Assembly: GCF_025146565.1 (NCBI RefSeq)
Contig: NZ_CP102258.1
Location: forward strand, 4,062,001 to 4,126,000
From: Bacteroides eggerthii
GTDB lineage: Bacteria > Bacteroidota > Bacteroidia > Bacteroidales > Bacteroidaceae
DNA length: 64,000 nucleotides
Direction: 5' to 3'
Part shown: positions 43,357 to 50,205 of the stretch, piece after piece
Layout: every line of letters starts with the position of its first letter
How positions within the stretch are numbered: position 1 is the stretch's first letter
Position numbers and translations under genes: made by a program
Notes under the pieces: model-generated
What the model was told of the DNA's origin: nothing
Database searches by the model: none
Seen by the model: only the letters and a program-made list of their open reading frames with translations

Positions 43357-44802
43357 ATGAAAAGTAAATTGAAAATTATTTTTTTATTCCTTCTTTTTAG
43401 TTTTAATTCATTTGCACAACAAAGTGAACAAGACAAAAAGATGGCATGGTGGCGTGAAGCACGCTTCGGTATGTTCATACACTGGGGGCCTTACGCTGTG
43501 TGGGGAGGTGACTATCATGGATATTTGTCACGAGTAGGTGGACCGGCATGGATGATGAACCGTTGCAAAATTCCCGTAAAAGAATATCAGGAAATGACCA
43601 AAACCTTCAATCCCATCAAATACAATCCGGAAGAATGGGTACTATTAGCAAAAAATGCGGGAATGAAATACATAATCATAACTGCAAAACACCATGACGG
43701 ATTTGCTATGTTTAAAAGTAATGCAAGCAATTATAACATAGTAGATTTCACTCCCTATGGTAAAGATGTATTGGACGGATTGGCAAAAGCCTGCCGGAAA
43801 CATAAAATGAAATTAGGTTTTTATTACTCGCAGGCGCAAGACTGGAATAATCCCGGGGGGGCTACACACAGAAGACCTATGGAACAAGGCTGGCCAAACC
43901 CTGATGCGGAAAAGATTGATGCTTATACTGCGGCTCATAACGGCAGTTGGGACCCGGTACAACAAGCACGTACAATGGAAGAATATACAGATAGTGTAGC
44001 TATCCCCCAAATAAAAGAGTTACTCAAGAATTACGGTGATGTCGCTGTTATTTGGTGGGACACTCCTAGTGGTCCACCCACTCTCGCAAGAAAAATAAAT
44101 GAGGTGATAAAGAAGTATCCTCATATCATAACCAATGACAGACTGGTGAGAAATGAAGAAGACATTACGGGAGATTATAAAACTCCGGAACAGGCAATAC
44201 CGACAGAAAAACAATTGGACGGTACGGATTGGGAAACTTGCATGACGTTGAACAACAGTTGGGGATACCAATGCAGGGGAGTTGTATGGAAATCTCCTCA
44301 GACTTTAATAACCAATCTAATTGATATTGTATCCAAAGGAGGTAACTTCCTGTTGAATATAGGTCCCGCTCCTGATGGTTCCATTCCGGAAGGGAACATT
44401 CAACGCCTGGATACAATAGGAAAATGGATGAAAAAATACGGAAACTCTATTTACGGAACAGAACGTTGCAAGGTAAAGAAGCCCGATTTCGGGTATTGTA
44501 CACAAAAAGTCATTGCAAATAAGACTCACGTTTATCTTCATGTTATCGAATGGCCTGAAGACGGGGAATTACTGTTTCGTTTGTATCAAACTGCTTCTTC
44601 CGCACGCTTGCTACACAATGGGCAGATTCTGAATTTTGAAAATACACATGATGGAATTTATATCAATGTGCCTTCAAAAGCTCCTGATAATATCGCATCA
44701 GTAATTGAATTGACATTTGACTGTATACTGCCACGTTATCCAATCAAGCCTATGAACAAGAACAATTATGACATCATAGACGGAAATAATGACACTCATT
44801 AA
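43357..44802 (+). CDS. GH29 alpha-L-fucosidase 2
   Basis: This 481-residue GH29 enzyme has a signal peptide ending near SFAQQ. Landmarks are ARFGMFIHWGPYAVWGG, YIIITAKHHDGFAMF and VAVIWWDTPSG, whose Asp235 is the expected nucleophile. It is a typical shorter GH29 with a brief C-terminal beta domain and no carbohydrate-binding module. It differs strongly from fucosidase 1, so the two probably recognise different fucosyl linkages or linkage positions. It starts 28 bp after the lyase remnant and has no obvious promoter of its own. It ends before a 326-bp gap that holds a REP-like palindrome. Confidence 0.93.
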   Translation: MKSKLKIIFLFLLFSFNSFAQQSEQDKKMAWWREARFGMFIHWGPYAVWGGDYHGYLSRVGGPAWMMNRCKIPVKEYQEMTKTFNPIKYNPEEWVLLAKNAGMKYIIITAKHHDGFAMFKSNASNYNIVDFTPYGKDVLDGLAKACRKHKMKLGFYYSQAQDWNNPGGATHRRPMEQGWPNPDAEKIDAYTAAHNGSWDPVQQARTMEEYTDSVAIPQIKELLKNYGDVAVIWWDTPSGPPTLARKINEVIKKYPHIITNDRLVRNEEDITGDYKTPEQAIPTEKQLDGTDWETCMTLNNSWGYQCRGVVWKSPQTLITNLIDIVSKGGNFLLNIGPAPDGSIPEGNIQRLDTIGKWMKKYGNSIYGTERCKVKKPDFGYCTQKVIANKTHVYLHVIEWPEDGELLFRLYQTASSARLLHNGQILNFENTHDGIYINVPSKAPDNIASVIELTFDCILPRYPIKPMNKNNYDIIDGNNDTH

Positions 44803-44840
44803 GATGGCGTGTCAAAACTAACATTAACTATCATTTTACT

Positions 44841-44920
44841 CTGTCATTCAGAGCGAAGCGAAGAATCTACTCTCTGTGTGAGTAGGAGAAGAGATGCTTC
44901 ACTACGTTCTGCATGACAGA
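44841..44920. repeat. REP-like palindrome (copy 2)
   Basis: The left arm CTGTCATTCAGAGCGAAGCG and the right arm ending GTTCTGCATGACAG form an imperfect inverted repeat of about 28 bp, with a centre that can fold further (CTACTC with GAGTAG). It matches the palindrome at 22777-22863 in its outer arms. It occupies the 326-bp gap (44803-45128) between fucosidase 2 and the GH95-like gene and may act as a terminator or transcript stabiliser. Confidence 0.65.
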
Positions 44921-45058
44921 CTATAAGAAATAAAAGATATTTTGAGCGAAGCTAATGATATGATTGTCAGGGTTTTGACATACCCTCTTAAAACAACACA
45001 AAGTTAATGATACAAATCCTTTCAACAGTATCAATCCCGTCTTTATAAATAGTTTGAT

Positions 45059-45066
45059 TACCTTTG
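45059..45066 (+). promoter_or_regulatory. Candidate -7 element before the GH95-like gene
   Basis: TACCTTTG matches TAnnTTTG and lies 62 bp before the start codon. No -33 TTTG is present at the usual distance. With the REP-like palindrome upstream, it suggests that this gene can be transcribed separately. Confidence 0.4.
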
Positions 45067-45128
45067 TCAGAAGAGATAAATATAGACTATAAAGAAACAT
45101 ACAACAAATTACAAAACTTAATTAATAC

Positions 45129-47348
45129 ATGAAAAGAGCCCTATTATTCTCTATTGTGATATGGTGTACAGCTGTTTGTTGCTATTGCCAAATCGATTGG
45201 AAAACGTTTATGTCCGGACAGGACATGATATGGAACCGTCTGCCTCAGACATGGTACGAAGCCCCCTTTATGGGAAACGGAAGTATGGGAACATACATCT
45301 GCAAAGAACCGGAAAAGAACGCAATACGGGTGGACGTAAACAACAGTATGGTACACGATCACCGCGAAGACGACAAAGGCATCTATGGAAGAAGCCGCCT
45401 GCTCATAGGCTACTTCCTCCTCCACCCCGTAGGTGAAATCACTTCCGGAACCATGCGGCTCGACCTATGGGATGCCGAAACCCGGGGATGCATCCGCACC
45501 ACATCGGGGGAAATAAAGCTAAGGGCCTGCGTCACCTCCGAAAGCCCCTACATCATTGTCGAAACGGAAGCGACGGAAGGCGAGAGAGGTTTTACCTGGC
45601 GGTTCTATCCGGAAAGCACCGATTCGCCCAGACAGCTGAACGCCATACTGAAAAAAAGCAAGAACCACTTCAAGAAAGACTATATATCCAACCCCGCATC
45701 ACAACTGTACGAACGCAACGGGCTGAACTACTGCTGGCAACCGTTGCTGGCAGGTGGAGGTACCGCCACCGTCTGGAAAGAAATAAGGAAAGGCAATAAA
45801 AGCGTCCTTGTCATCAGCAACGCACACTCCTTTCCTGAGACCGACGCCCTGAAAAAGGCGGAGACCGCATTGGCAAACCTGCAAACGGCGGATATATCCC
45901 TCCTCCGGCAAGCACACCGGGACTGGTGGCACAATTATTACCCCCAAAGCTTCATAAGCCTGCCCGACAAAAAGATAGAAAACTTCTATTGGGCGCAAAT
46001 GTACAAGCTGGCATCCGCAACACGCGTCGGCGGCGGACTGCTGGACAACAGCGGCCCCTGGCAAGTGCTGACGCCATGGCCCAACACCTGGTGGAACCTG
46101 AACGTGCAACTAAGTTACTGGCCCGTCTATGCCTCCAACCGGCTGGAACTGGGCATGCCGGTGGTGGATGCGATAAACAACAACTTTGAAAACTTAATAA
46201 ACAATGTGCCAGAAGCCTACCGGAAAGATGCCGCCGCACTGCCCGTAGCCACCGACTTCAACTTGGTGGGAGTAGATGTGCGCGTGCCCGGCAGCAAACC
46301 GTTCGCCCAAGTGGGCAACCTCCCATGGTTATGCCACAACCTCTGGTTACAATACCGTTACAGCATGGACGAGAGCATCCTGCGAAATACGGTCTACCCC
46401 ACTCTAAGACGTGCCATCAACTTCTATCTTCCTTTCCTCGAAGAAGACGGGCAAGGCATACTGCACCTGAAAGAGACCTACTCTCCGGAATACGGAAACG
46501 CCAAAGACTGCAACTACGACCTTGCACTGCTCCGCTGGGGATGCCTGACTCTGCTTGAGGCTTGCCGCATTCTGTCCATCAACGACGAACTACGCCCCAC
46601 ATGGCAGCACATCGCCGACAAACTGACCGACTATCCCCAAAACGAGGATGGCATGATGATAGGAAAAGATGTCCCCTACAACCGTTCGCACCGCCACTTC
46701 TCACACCTGCTGATGTTCTATCCGCTCCATCTCCTGAACGCGGAGCAGGAAGGCAGCAAAGAATTGCTGGAGAAGTCGGTGGAACACTGGCACAGCCTGC
46801 CCGACAATATCCTCGGATTTTCCTATACGGGTGCATCCTTATTGTACGCCGCTTTCGGTGAAGGAAACAAGGCATTGGAAAAATTAAACGGCCTGTTTGC
46901 CCTCACCCTGCGTCCCAACACAATGTATATGGAAAGCGGTCCCGTTATCGAAACGCCCCTATCAGGCGCACAATGTGTCCACGAGATGCTGTTGCAGAGC
47001 TGGGGAAAGAAAATACGCGTATTCCCCGCCGTCCCCTCCCAATGGCAGGACGTCCGGTTCCAAGACCTGCGGGCAGAAGGCGCTTTCCTCGTTTCCGCCA
47101 TCCGCAAAGGAGGGAAAACAACAGACATACGGATTAAAAGCCTCGCGGGAGAGCCCTGCATCTTACAGACGGATATGGAAAATCCTGTTGTCAAAATCGG
47201 CAATGCCATGCTGGTTCCCCAAGGCAAAGGTGTGTACGCATTGGATATACGAAAAGGCGAAACGGTGACCATCACGTCCCAAGCTGCCGAAGCATCCCCG
47301 ATAGGCCCGGTTGAAGGCAAAGGAGGGAACTTTTTCGGGTTGCCATGA
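45129..47348 (+). CDS. GH95-like glycoside hydrolase (alpha-L-fucosidase/galactosidase fold)
   Basis: This 739-residue protein has a signal peptide (cleavage near CYCQ). GH95 enzymes are (alpha/alpha)6-barrel inverting hydrolases that act on alpha-L-fucose or alpha-L-galactose. Family-type landmarks are WYEAPFMGNGSMG near the N-terminus, TWWNLNVQLSYWPVY (the Asn-x-Asn pair of the active site), TYSPEYGN (candidate acid Glu) and SHRHFSHLLMFYPLHLL. VIETPLSGAQCVHEMLLQSW lies where GH95 members usually show IDGNFG. The catalytic Asp of that last motif is thus replaced (Glu-Thr-Pro), so activity or specificity may differ from classical 1,2-alpha-L-fucosidases. It lies between fucosidase 2 and GH88. 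Confidence 0.78.
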   Translation: MKRALLFSIVIWCTAVCCYCQIDWKTFMSGQDMIWNRLPQTWYEAPFMGNGSMGTYICKEPEKNAIRVDVNNSMVHDHREDDKGIYGRSRLLIGYFLLHPVGEITSGTMRLDLWDAETRGCIRTTSGEIKLRACVTSESPYIIVETEATEGERGFTWRFYPESTDSPRQLNAILKKSKNHFKKDYISNPASQLYERNGLNYCWQPLLAGGGTATVWKEIRKGNKSVLVISNAHSFPETDALKKAETALANLQTADISLLRQAHRDWWHNYYPQSFISLPDKKIENFYWAQMYKLASATRVGGGLLDNSGPWQVLTPWPNTWWNLNVQLSYWPVYASNRLELGMPVVDAINNNFENLINNVPEAYRKDAAALPVATDFNLVGVDVRVPGSKPFAQVGNLPWLCHNLWLQYRYSMDESILRNTVYPTLRRAINFYLPFLEEDGQGILHLKETYSPEYGNAKDCNYDLALLRWGCLTLLEACRILSINDELRPTWQHIADKLTDYPQNEDGMMIGKDVPYNRSHRHFSHLLMFYPLHLLNAEQEGSKELLEKSVEHWHSLPDNILGFSYTGASLLYAAFGEGNKALEKLNGLFALTLRPNTMYMESGPVIETPLSGAQCVHEMLLQSWGKKIRVFPAVPSQWQDVRFQDLRAEGAFLVSAIRKGGKTTDIRIKSLAGEPCILQTDMENPVVKIGNAMLVPQGKGVYALDIRKGETVTITSQAAEASPIGPVEGKGGNFFGLP

Positions 47349-47463
47349 TACTTCTGTCCGATAAAACACAAAATTAAAACTATATGCGACAAAAGTGAGA
47401 CGTCTTTGGACCCTTCCGAAGTTCCTTTCAACAACCTTATACAAGATATTTACCGAATATCCG

Positions 47464-47472
47464 TATTTTTGC
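47464..47472 (+). promoter_or_regulatory. -7 element before the GH88 gene
   Basis: TATTTTTGC matches TAnnTTTGC exactly and lies 32 bp before the GH88 ATG in a 156-bp gap. No -33 TTTG was seen. Confidence 0.45.
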
Positions 47473-47504
47473 ATACGAACAATAATCACTAATATTCAAT
47501 AAAT

Positions 47505-48767
47505 ATGAAAAGAAACTCCTTGTTATTTGCAACCGCCCTGCTCATCGGCCTGACCGGTTGTAAAAACACCCCGGCCCCCCAAGAGGCATGGATGAGCAAC
47601 GCGCTCGACGCCGCTTCCTACCAATTGAAACTGACCGCTGAAGAACTTTCCGGAACAGGCAAGCTGCCACGCTCCATATATTCCGGTTATGACGTGAATT
47701 TCCTTGACACGCAACTGCAACGTGAAGACAAATCATATATAGACTCTCTGCATCCCAATCCACCGGCTTTGCAACTGGGCCAAAGATATCTTTGCAGCAT
47801 TTACGACTGGACCAGCGGTTTCTTTCCCGGCAGCCTTTGGTATGCTTACGAAATGACCGGCGATGAGGAGTTGAAGAACCGCGCCATCGAGTACACCAAC
47901 CTGCTGAACCCCATACGTGAGCTGAAAGGCACGCACGATATAGGCTTCATGATGAATTGCAGCTACGGCAACGCGCTTCGCCTTGCCCCGAACGACACCA
48001 TAAAAGCGGTACTTATAGAAACCGCGGATAATTTATGTTCCCGTTTCAATCCGGAAATAGGTTGCATCCGTTCATGGGATTTCGGCGAATGGAACTTCCC
48101 GGTCATCATTGACAATATGATGAATCTGGACCTGCTGTTCAACGTTTCCAAGCTGACAGGAGACAACAAATACAAAGACATAGCCGTAAAGCATGCACAG
48201 ACCACCATGAAAAACCATTTCCGTCCCGACTACACCTCCTATCATGTGGTGAGCTACAACAATGACGGAAGTGTAGAAGTCAAACAGACGCATCAAGGCA
48301 AAAATGCCGAGTCGGCATGGTCGCGCGGACAGGCATGGGGAGTGTACGGCTACACCTCTTGCTATCGTGAAACCCAGGACGTGGTTTTCTTGCAAGAAGC
48401 CGTTCACATTGCAGACATGATCATGGAACGCGTAAAAACCGACGACCTTATCCCCTACTGGGATTATGACGCTCCGGCAGGCGAAAAAACGCCACGCGAC
48501 GCATCGGCCGCAGCCATTACGGCATCCGCATTCTTAGAACTCAGCACGTTCGTGCCCGACGGCAAGAAATATGCCGACTATGCCGAGACTATATTGAAAA
48601 GTCTTTCCGGTCCCGGTTATCTGTCTGCCAAAGGCAGCAACCAGGGTTATGTGCTGATGCACTCCACAGGCTCACTGCCGCATGGTTCCGAGATAGATGT
48701 ACCGCTGAATTATGCTGACTACTACTATCTGGAAGCAATGAAAAGATACATGGACAGACATCAGTAA
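47505..48767 (+). CDS. GH88 d-4,5-unsaturated beta-glucuronyl hydrolase
   Basis: GH88 enzymes hydrate and release the 4,5-unsaturated uronic acid left at the non-reducing end by polysaccharide lyases. The 420-residue product has the family's (alpha/alpha)6-barrel landmarks: IYDWTSGFFPGSLWYAYE, THDIGFMMNCSYGNAL with Asp145, FPVIIDNMMNLDLLF with Asp203 (the two catalytic-type aspartates), AWSRGQAWGVYGYT, and LNYADYYYLEAMKRY at the end. A lipobox LTGC (Cys19) predicts a lipoprotein; the following KNTPAPQ lacks the acidic surface-export pattern, so a periplasm-facing anchor is more likely. Its presence is the strongest evidence that the DUF4962 proteins in this locus are real uronate lyases. GH105 is the main alternative, but the motifs fit GH88 better. 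Confidence 0.93.
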   Translation: MKRNSLLFATALLIGLTGCKNTPAPQEAWMSNALDAASYQLKLTAEELSGTGKLPRSIYSGYDVNFLDTQLQREDKSYIDSLHPNPPALQLGQRYLCSIYDWTSGFFPGSLWYAYEMTGDEELKNRAIEYTNLLNPIRELKGTHDIGFMMNCSYGNALRLAPNDTIKAVLIETADNLCSRFNPEIGCIRSWDFGEWNFPVIIDNMMNLDLLFNVSKLTGDNKYKDIAVKHAQTTMKNHFRPDYTSYHVVSYNNDGSVEVKQTHQGKNAESAWSRGQAWGVYGYTSCYRETQDVVFLQEAVHIADMIMERVKTDDLIPYWDYDAPAGEKTPRDASAAAITASAFLELSTFVPDGKKYADYAETILKSLSGPGYLSAKGSNQGYVLMHSTGSLPHGSEIDVPLNYADYYYLEAMKRYMDRHQ

Positions 48768-48838
48768 TAACTTATAAACAAAACAGACATTTAATTTTAA
48801 GGTAAAAAAGGGTTTTATTTGGATTAACAAGGTTGGGG

Positions 48839-48872
48839 AAAGGCTGGATTTGCAAAAGTTCAGCCTTTTTCT
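48839..48872 (+). terminator. Rho-independent terminator after GH88
   Basis: AAAGGCTG (48839-48846) pairs perfectly with CAGCCTTT (48861-48868) over a 14-nt loop, followed by a T-rich tract (TTCTTTTC). It separates GH88 from the next gene. Confidence 0.8.
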
Positions 48873-48880
48873 TTTCTCAA

Positions 48881-48913
48881 TTTCTCTTATTCATGCCGAT
48901 TGGCTACTTTTGC
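48881..48913 (+). promoter_or_regulatory. Promoter of the DUF6250-like gene
   Basis: TTTC (48881-48884), a 20-bp spacer and TACTTTTGC (48905-48913) match the Bacteroides promoter pattern with one mismatch in the -33 box. It lies 33 bp before the start codon and just after the GH88 terminator, so the gene is a separate unit. Confidence 0.6.
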
Positions 48914-48946
48914 CTTTAAAAGAAAAACTGTTTAACAACTATTTCC

Positions 48947-49666
48947 ATGAACCGACAACTCATTTACAGAATTCTTGCAGGAAGCTTATTCCTACTTTTC
49001 CCCTTCATCATGCAGGCCCAAGTCATCTTGAAAAACTGGGCCATCGAGGACCATTCCGGCGAAATGCAGATAATGGTATCCGGTGACACACTGGACATAA
49101 CGGCTCCCAAAGGCCTTACGCTATGGTATAACAAACGTCTGACAGGCGACTATGAAATCAGTTACCGCATAAAGATGCTGATGCAGGGCGGGAAGTACGA
49201 CCGCTTAAGTGACCTGAACTGTTTCTGGGGTGCCAACGACCCGGAGCATCCTGAGAACCTGCATGCACAGGCAGCATGGAGAAAAGGCATCTTCCAACAC
49301 TACAAATCCTTAAAGCTGTTTTACGTGGGATATGGAGGAAACCATAACTCCACCACCCGTTTCCGTCAATACTACGGCGGAGGCCCTTCTTTGAACGATT
49401 CAATAGCAAGGCCTGTAATCAAGGAATATACAGATCCCGCTCACCTGCTGTTCCCCAACCAATGGTATCACATCCAAATCCGGGTGCAGAAAGGAATCAC
49501 AACCTACCGCATCAATGGAGAAGAACTATTCCGCCTCTCTATCAAACGCAACGAAGGCGACGGACATTTCGGATTGAGACTGTTACAGAACCATGTGCTA
49601 TTCACTGACTTTCAAGTTCACCATACTTTCACTGGAGGTTTCCGGAAAAAAGCAGGAAGATTATAA
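48947..49666 (+). CDS. DUF6250/YesU-like concanavalin-fold protein
   Basis: This 239-residue secreted protein (signal peptide ending near IMQAQ) has the look of a concanavalin A-like jelly roll. Landmarks are KGLTLWYNKRLTGDYEISYR, DLNCFWGANDPEHP, FYVGYGGNHNSTTRFR and NQWYHIQIRVQKGITTYRI, a pattern seen in DUF6250 and the related YesU/DUF1961 proteins. These accompany polysaccharide-degradation loci for acidic glycans. Whether they are enzymes or binding proteins is not settled. It is transcribed from its own promoter at the end of block D and faces the converging minus-strand operon. Confidence 0.75.
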   Translation: MNRQLIYRILAGSLFLLFPFIMQAQVILKNWAIEDHSGEMQIMVSGDTLDITAPKGLTLWYNKRLTGDYEISYRIKMLMQGGKYDRLSDLNCFWGANDPEHPENLHAQAAWRKGIFQHYKSLKLFYVGYGGNHNSTTRFRQYYGGGPSLNDSIARPVIKEYTDPAHLLFPNQWYHIQIRVQKGITTYRINGEELFRLSIKRNEGDGHFGLRLLQNHVLFTDFQVHHTFTGGFRKKAGRL

Positions 49667-49721
49667 AGAAGGCCTGAGGAAAGCTCCACAATCCAACAAG
49701 AGAAATCAGCCGAAACATCAA

Positions 49722-49757
49722 ACAAAATCTTTCATTCCCTTATAGATTTTGTCTTTA
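49722..49757 (+). terminator. Candidate terminator after the DUF6250-like gene
   Basis: ACAAAATCT (49722-49730) pairs perfectly with AGATTTTGT (49744-49752) over a 13-nt loop and is followed by CTTTAT. The stem is AT-rich and only moderately stable. Confidence 0.5.
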
Positions 49758-49762
49758 TACAC

Positions 49763-49872
49763 TTAGTTAAGCCTCGTTTTTCAGTTGCGGGCTGTACGGT
49801 TTCCAACTGTGGGCTGTTCGGCCCGCAACCGGAAACCGTACAGCCCGCAGTTGGAAAACGAAGTTTAACTTA
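49763..49872. repeat. Long GC-rich palindrome with internal CGGGCTGT repeats
   Basis: Arms of 42 bp (49763-49804 and 49831-49872) are inverted repeats matching at 36 positions, with a perfect outermost-to-loop run of 18 bp around GCGGGCTGTACGGTTTCC. The 26-bp centre AACTGTGGGCTGTTCGGCCC-type sequence repeats the same GGGCTGT motif and folds on itself. It lies between the convergent blocks D and E and is much more GC-rich than its flanks. It could be a bidirectional terminator or a dispersed repeat; no coding potential was seen. Confidence 0.7.
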
Positions 49873-49949
49873 TAGTTTAGCAAGGTTTTACATGGTTTAA
49901 AAACAGAAAACGTATTGGATAAAACAAGGTTCTGCCCCTGTGCAAAAAG

Positions 49950-50080
49950 TGATAATGCGTGATGACAAAAGTTTTGTCGTCACGCATTATTTGGTTGTCA
50001 TCACGCTATAGTCGGCTTACTCTTAGAGAGTTAACAGGCGGTGTGACGAGTGATGAGAAAATATCGAAAACAAGTGGTTC
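49950..50080. repeat. Dispersed palindromic repeat (family 2, copy 2)
   Basis: GCGTGATGACAAAA and TTTTGTCGTCACGC (49958-49986) form a 14-bp hairpin with one G-T position and a 1-nt centre. ATTTGGTTGTCATCACGC then repeats the arm a third time, and the unit ends GTGACGAGTGATGAGAAAAT. Pieces of it match 43085-43200. It fills the 539-bp gap 49667-50205 together with the palindrome before it; the rest of that gap shows no gene. Confidence 0.5.
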
Positions 50081-50130
50081 GGCGGGCTGACAGAAAGGAT
50101 TTCACACTGACTTCATCAAGAAACAGAACA

Positions 50131-50166
50131 GACGGTATAGCTCAAGGTGTTATGAACCATACCGTC
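50131..50166 (-). terminator. Candidate terminator of the minus-strand operon
   Basis: GACGGTAT (50131-50138) and ATACCGTC (50159-50166) form a perfect 8-bp stem with a 20-nt loop. On the minus strand it is followed by TGTTCTGTTTCTTG. It lies 40 bp beyond the stop of the last gene of block E. Confidence 0.55.
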
Positions 50167-50205
50167 CGTCAATAGACAAATGTGTTAAGTTAGTATTCCG
50201 CGTAT

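Noticed and set aside
49763..50080. CRISPR-like or integron-like array
   Set aside because: The repeats are inverted and nested with no regular spacers, and there is no cas, integrase or recombinase gene nearby.
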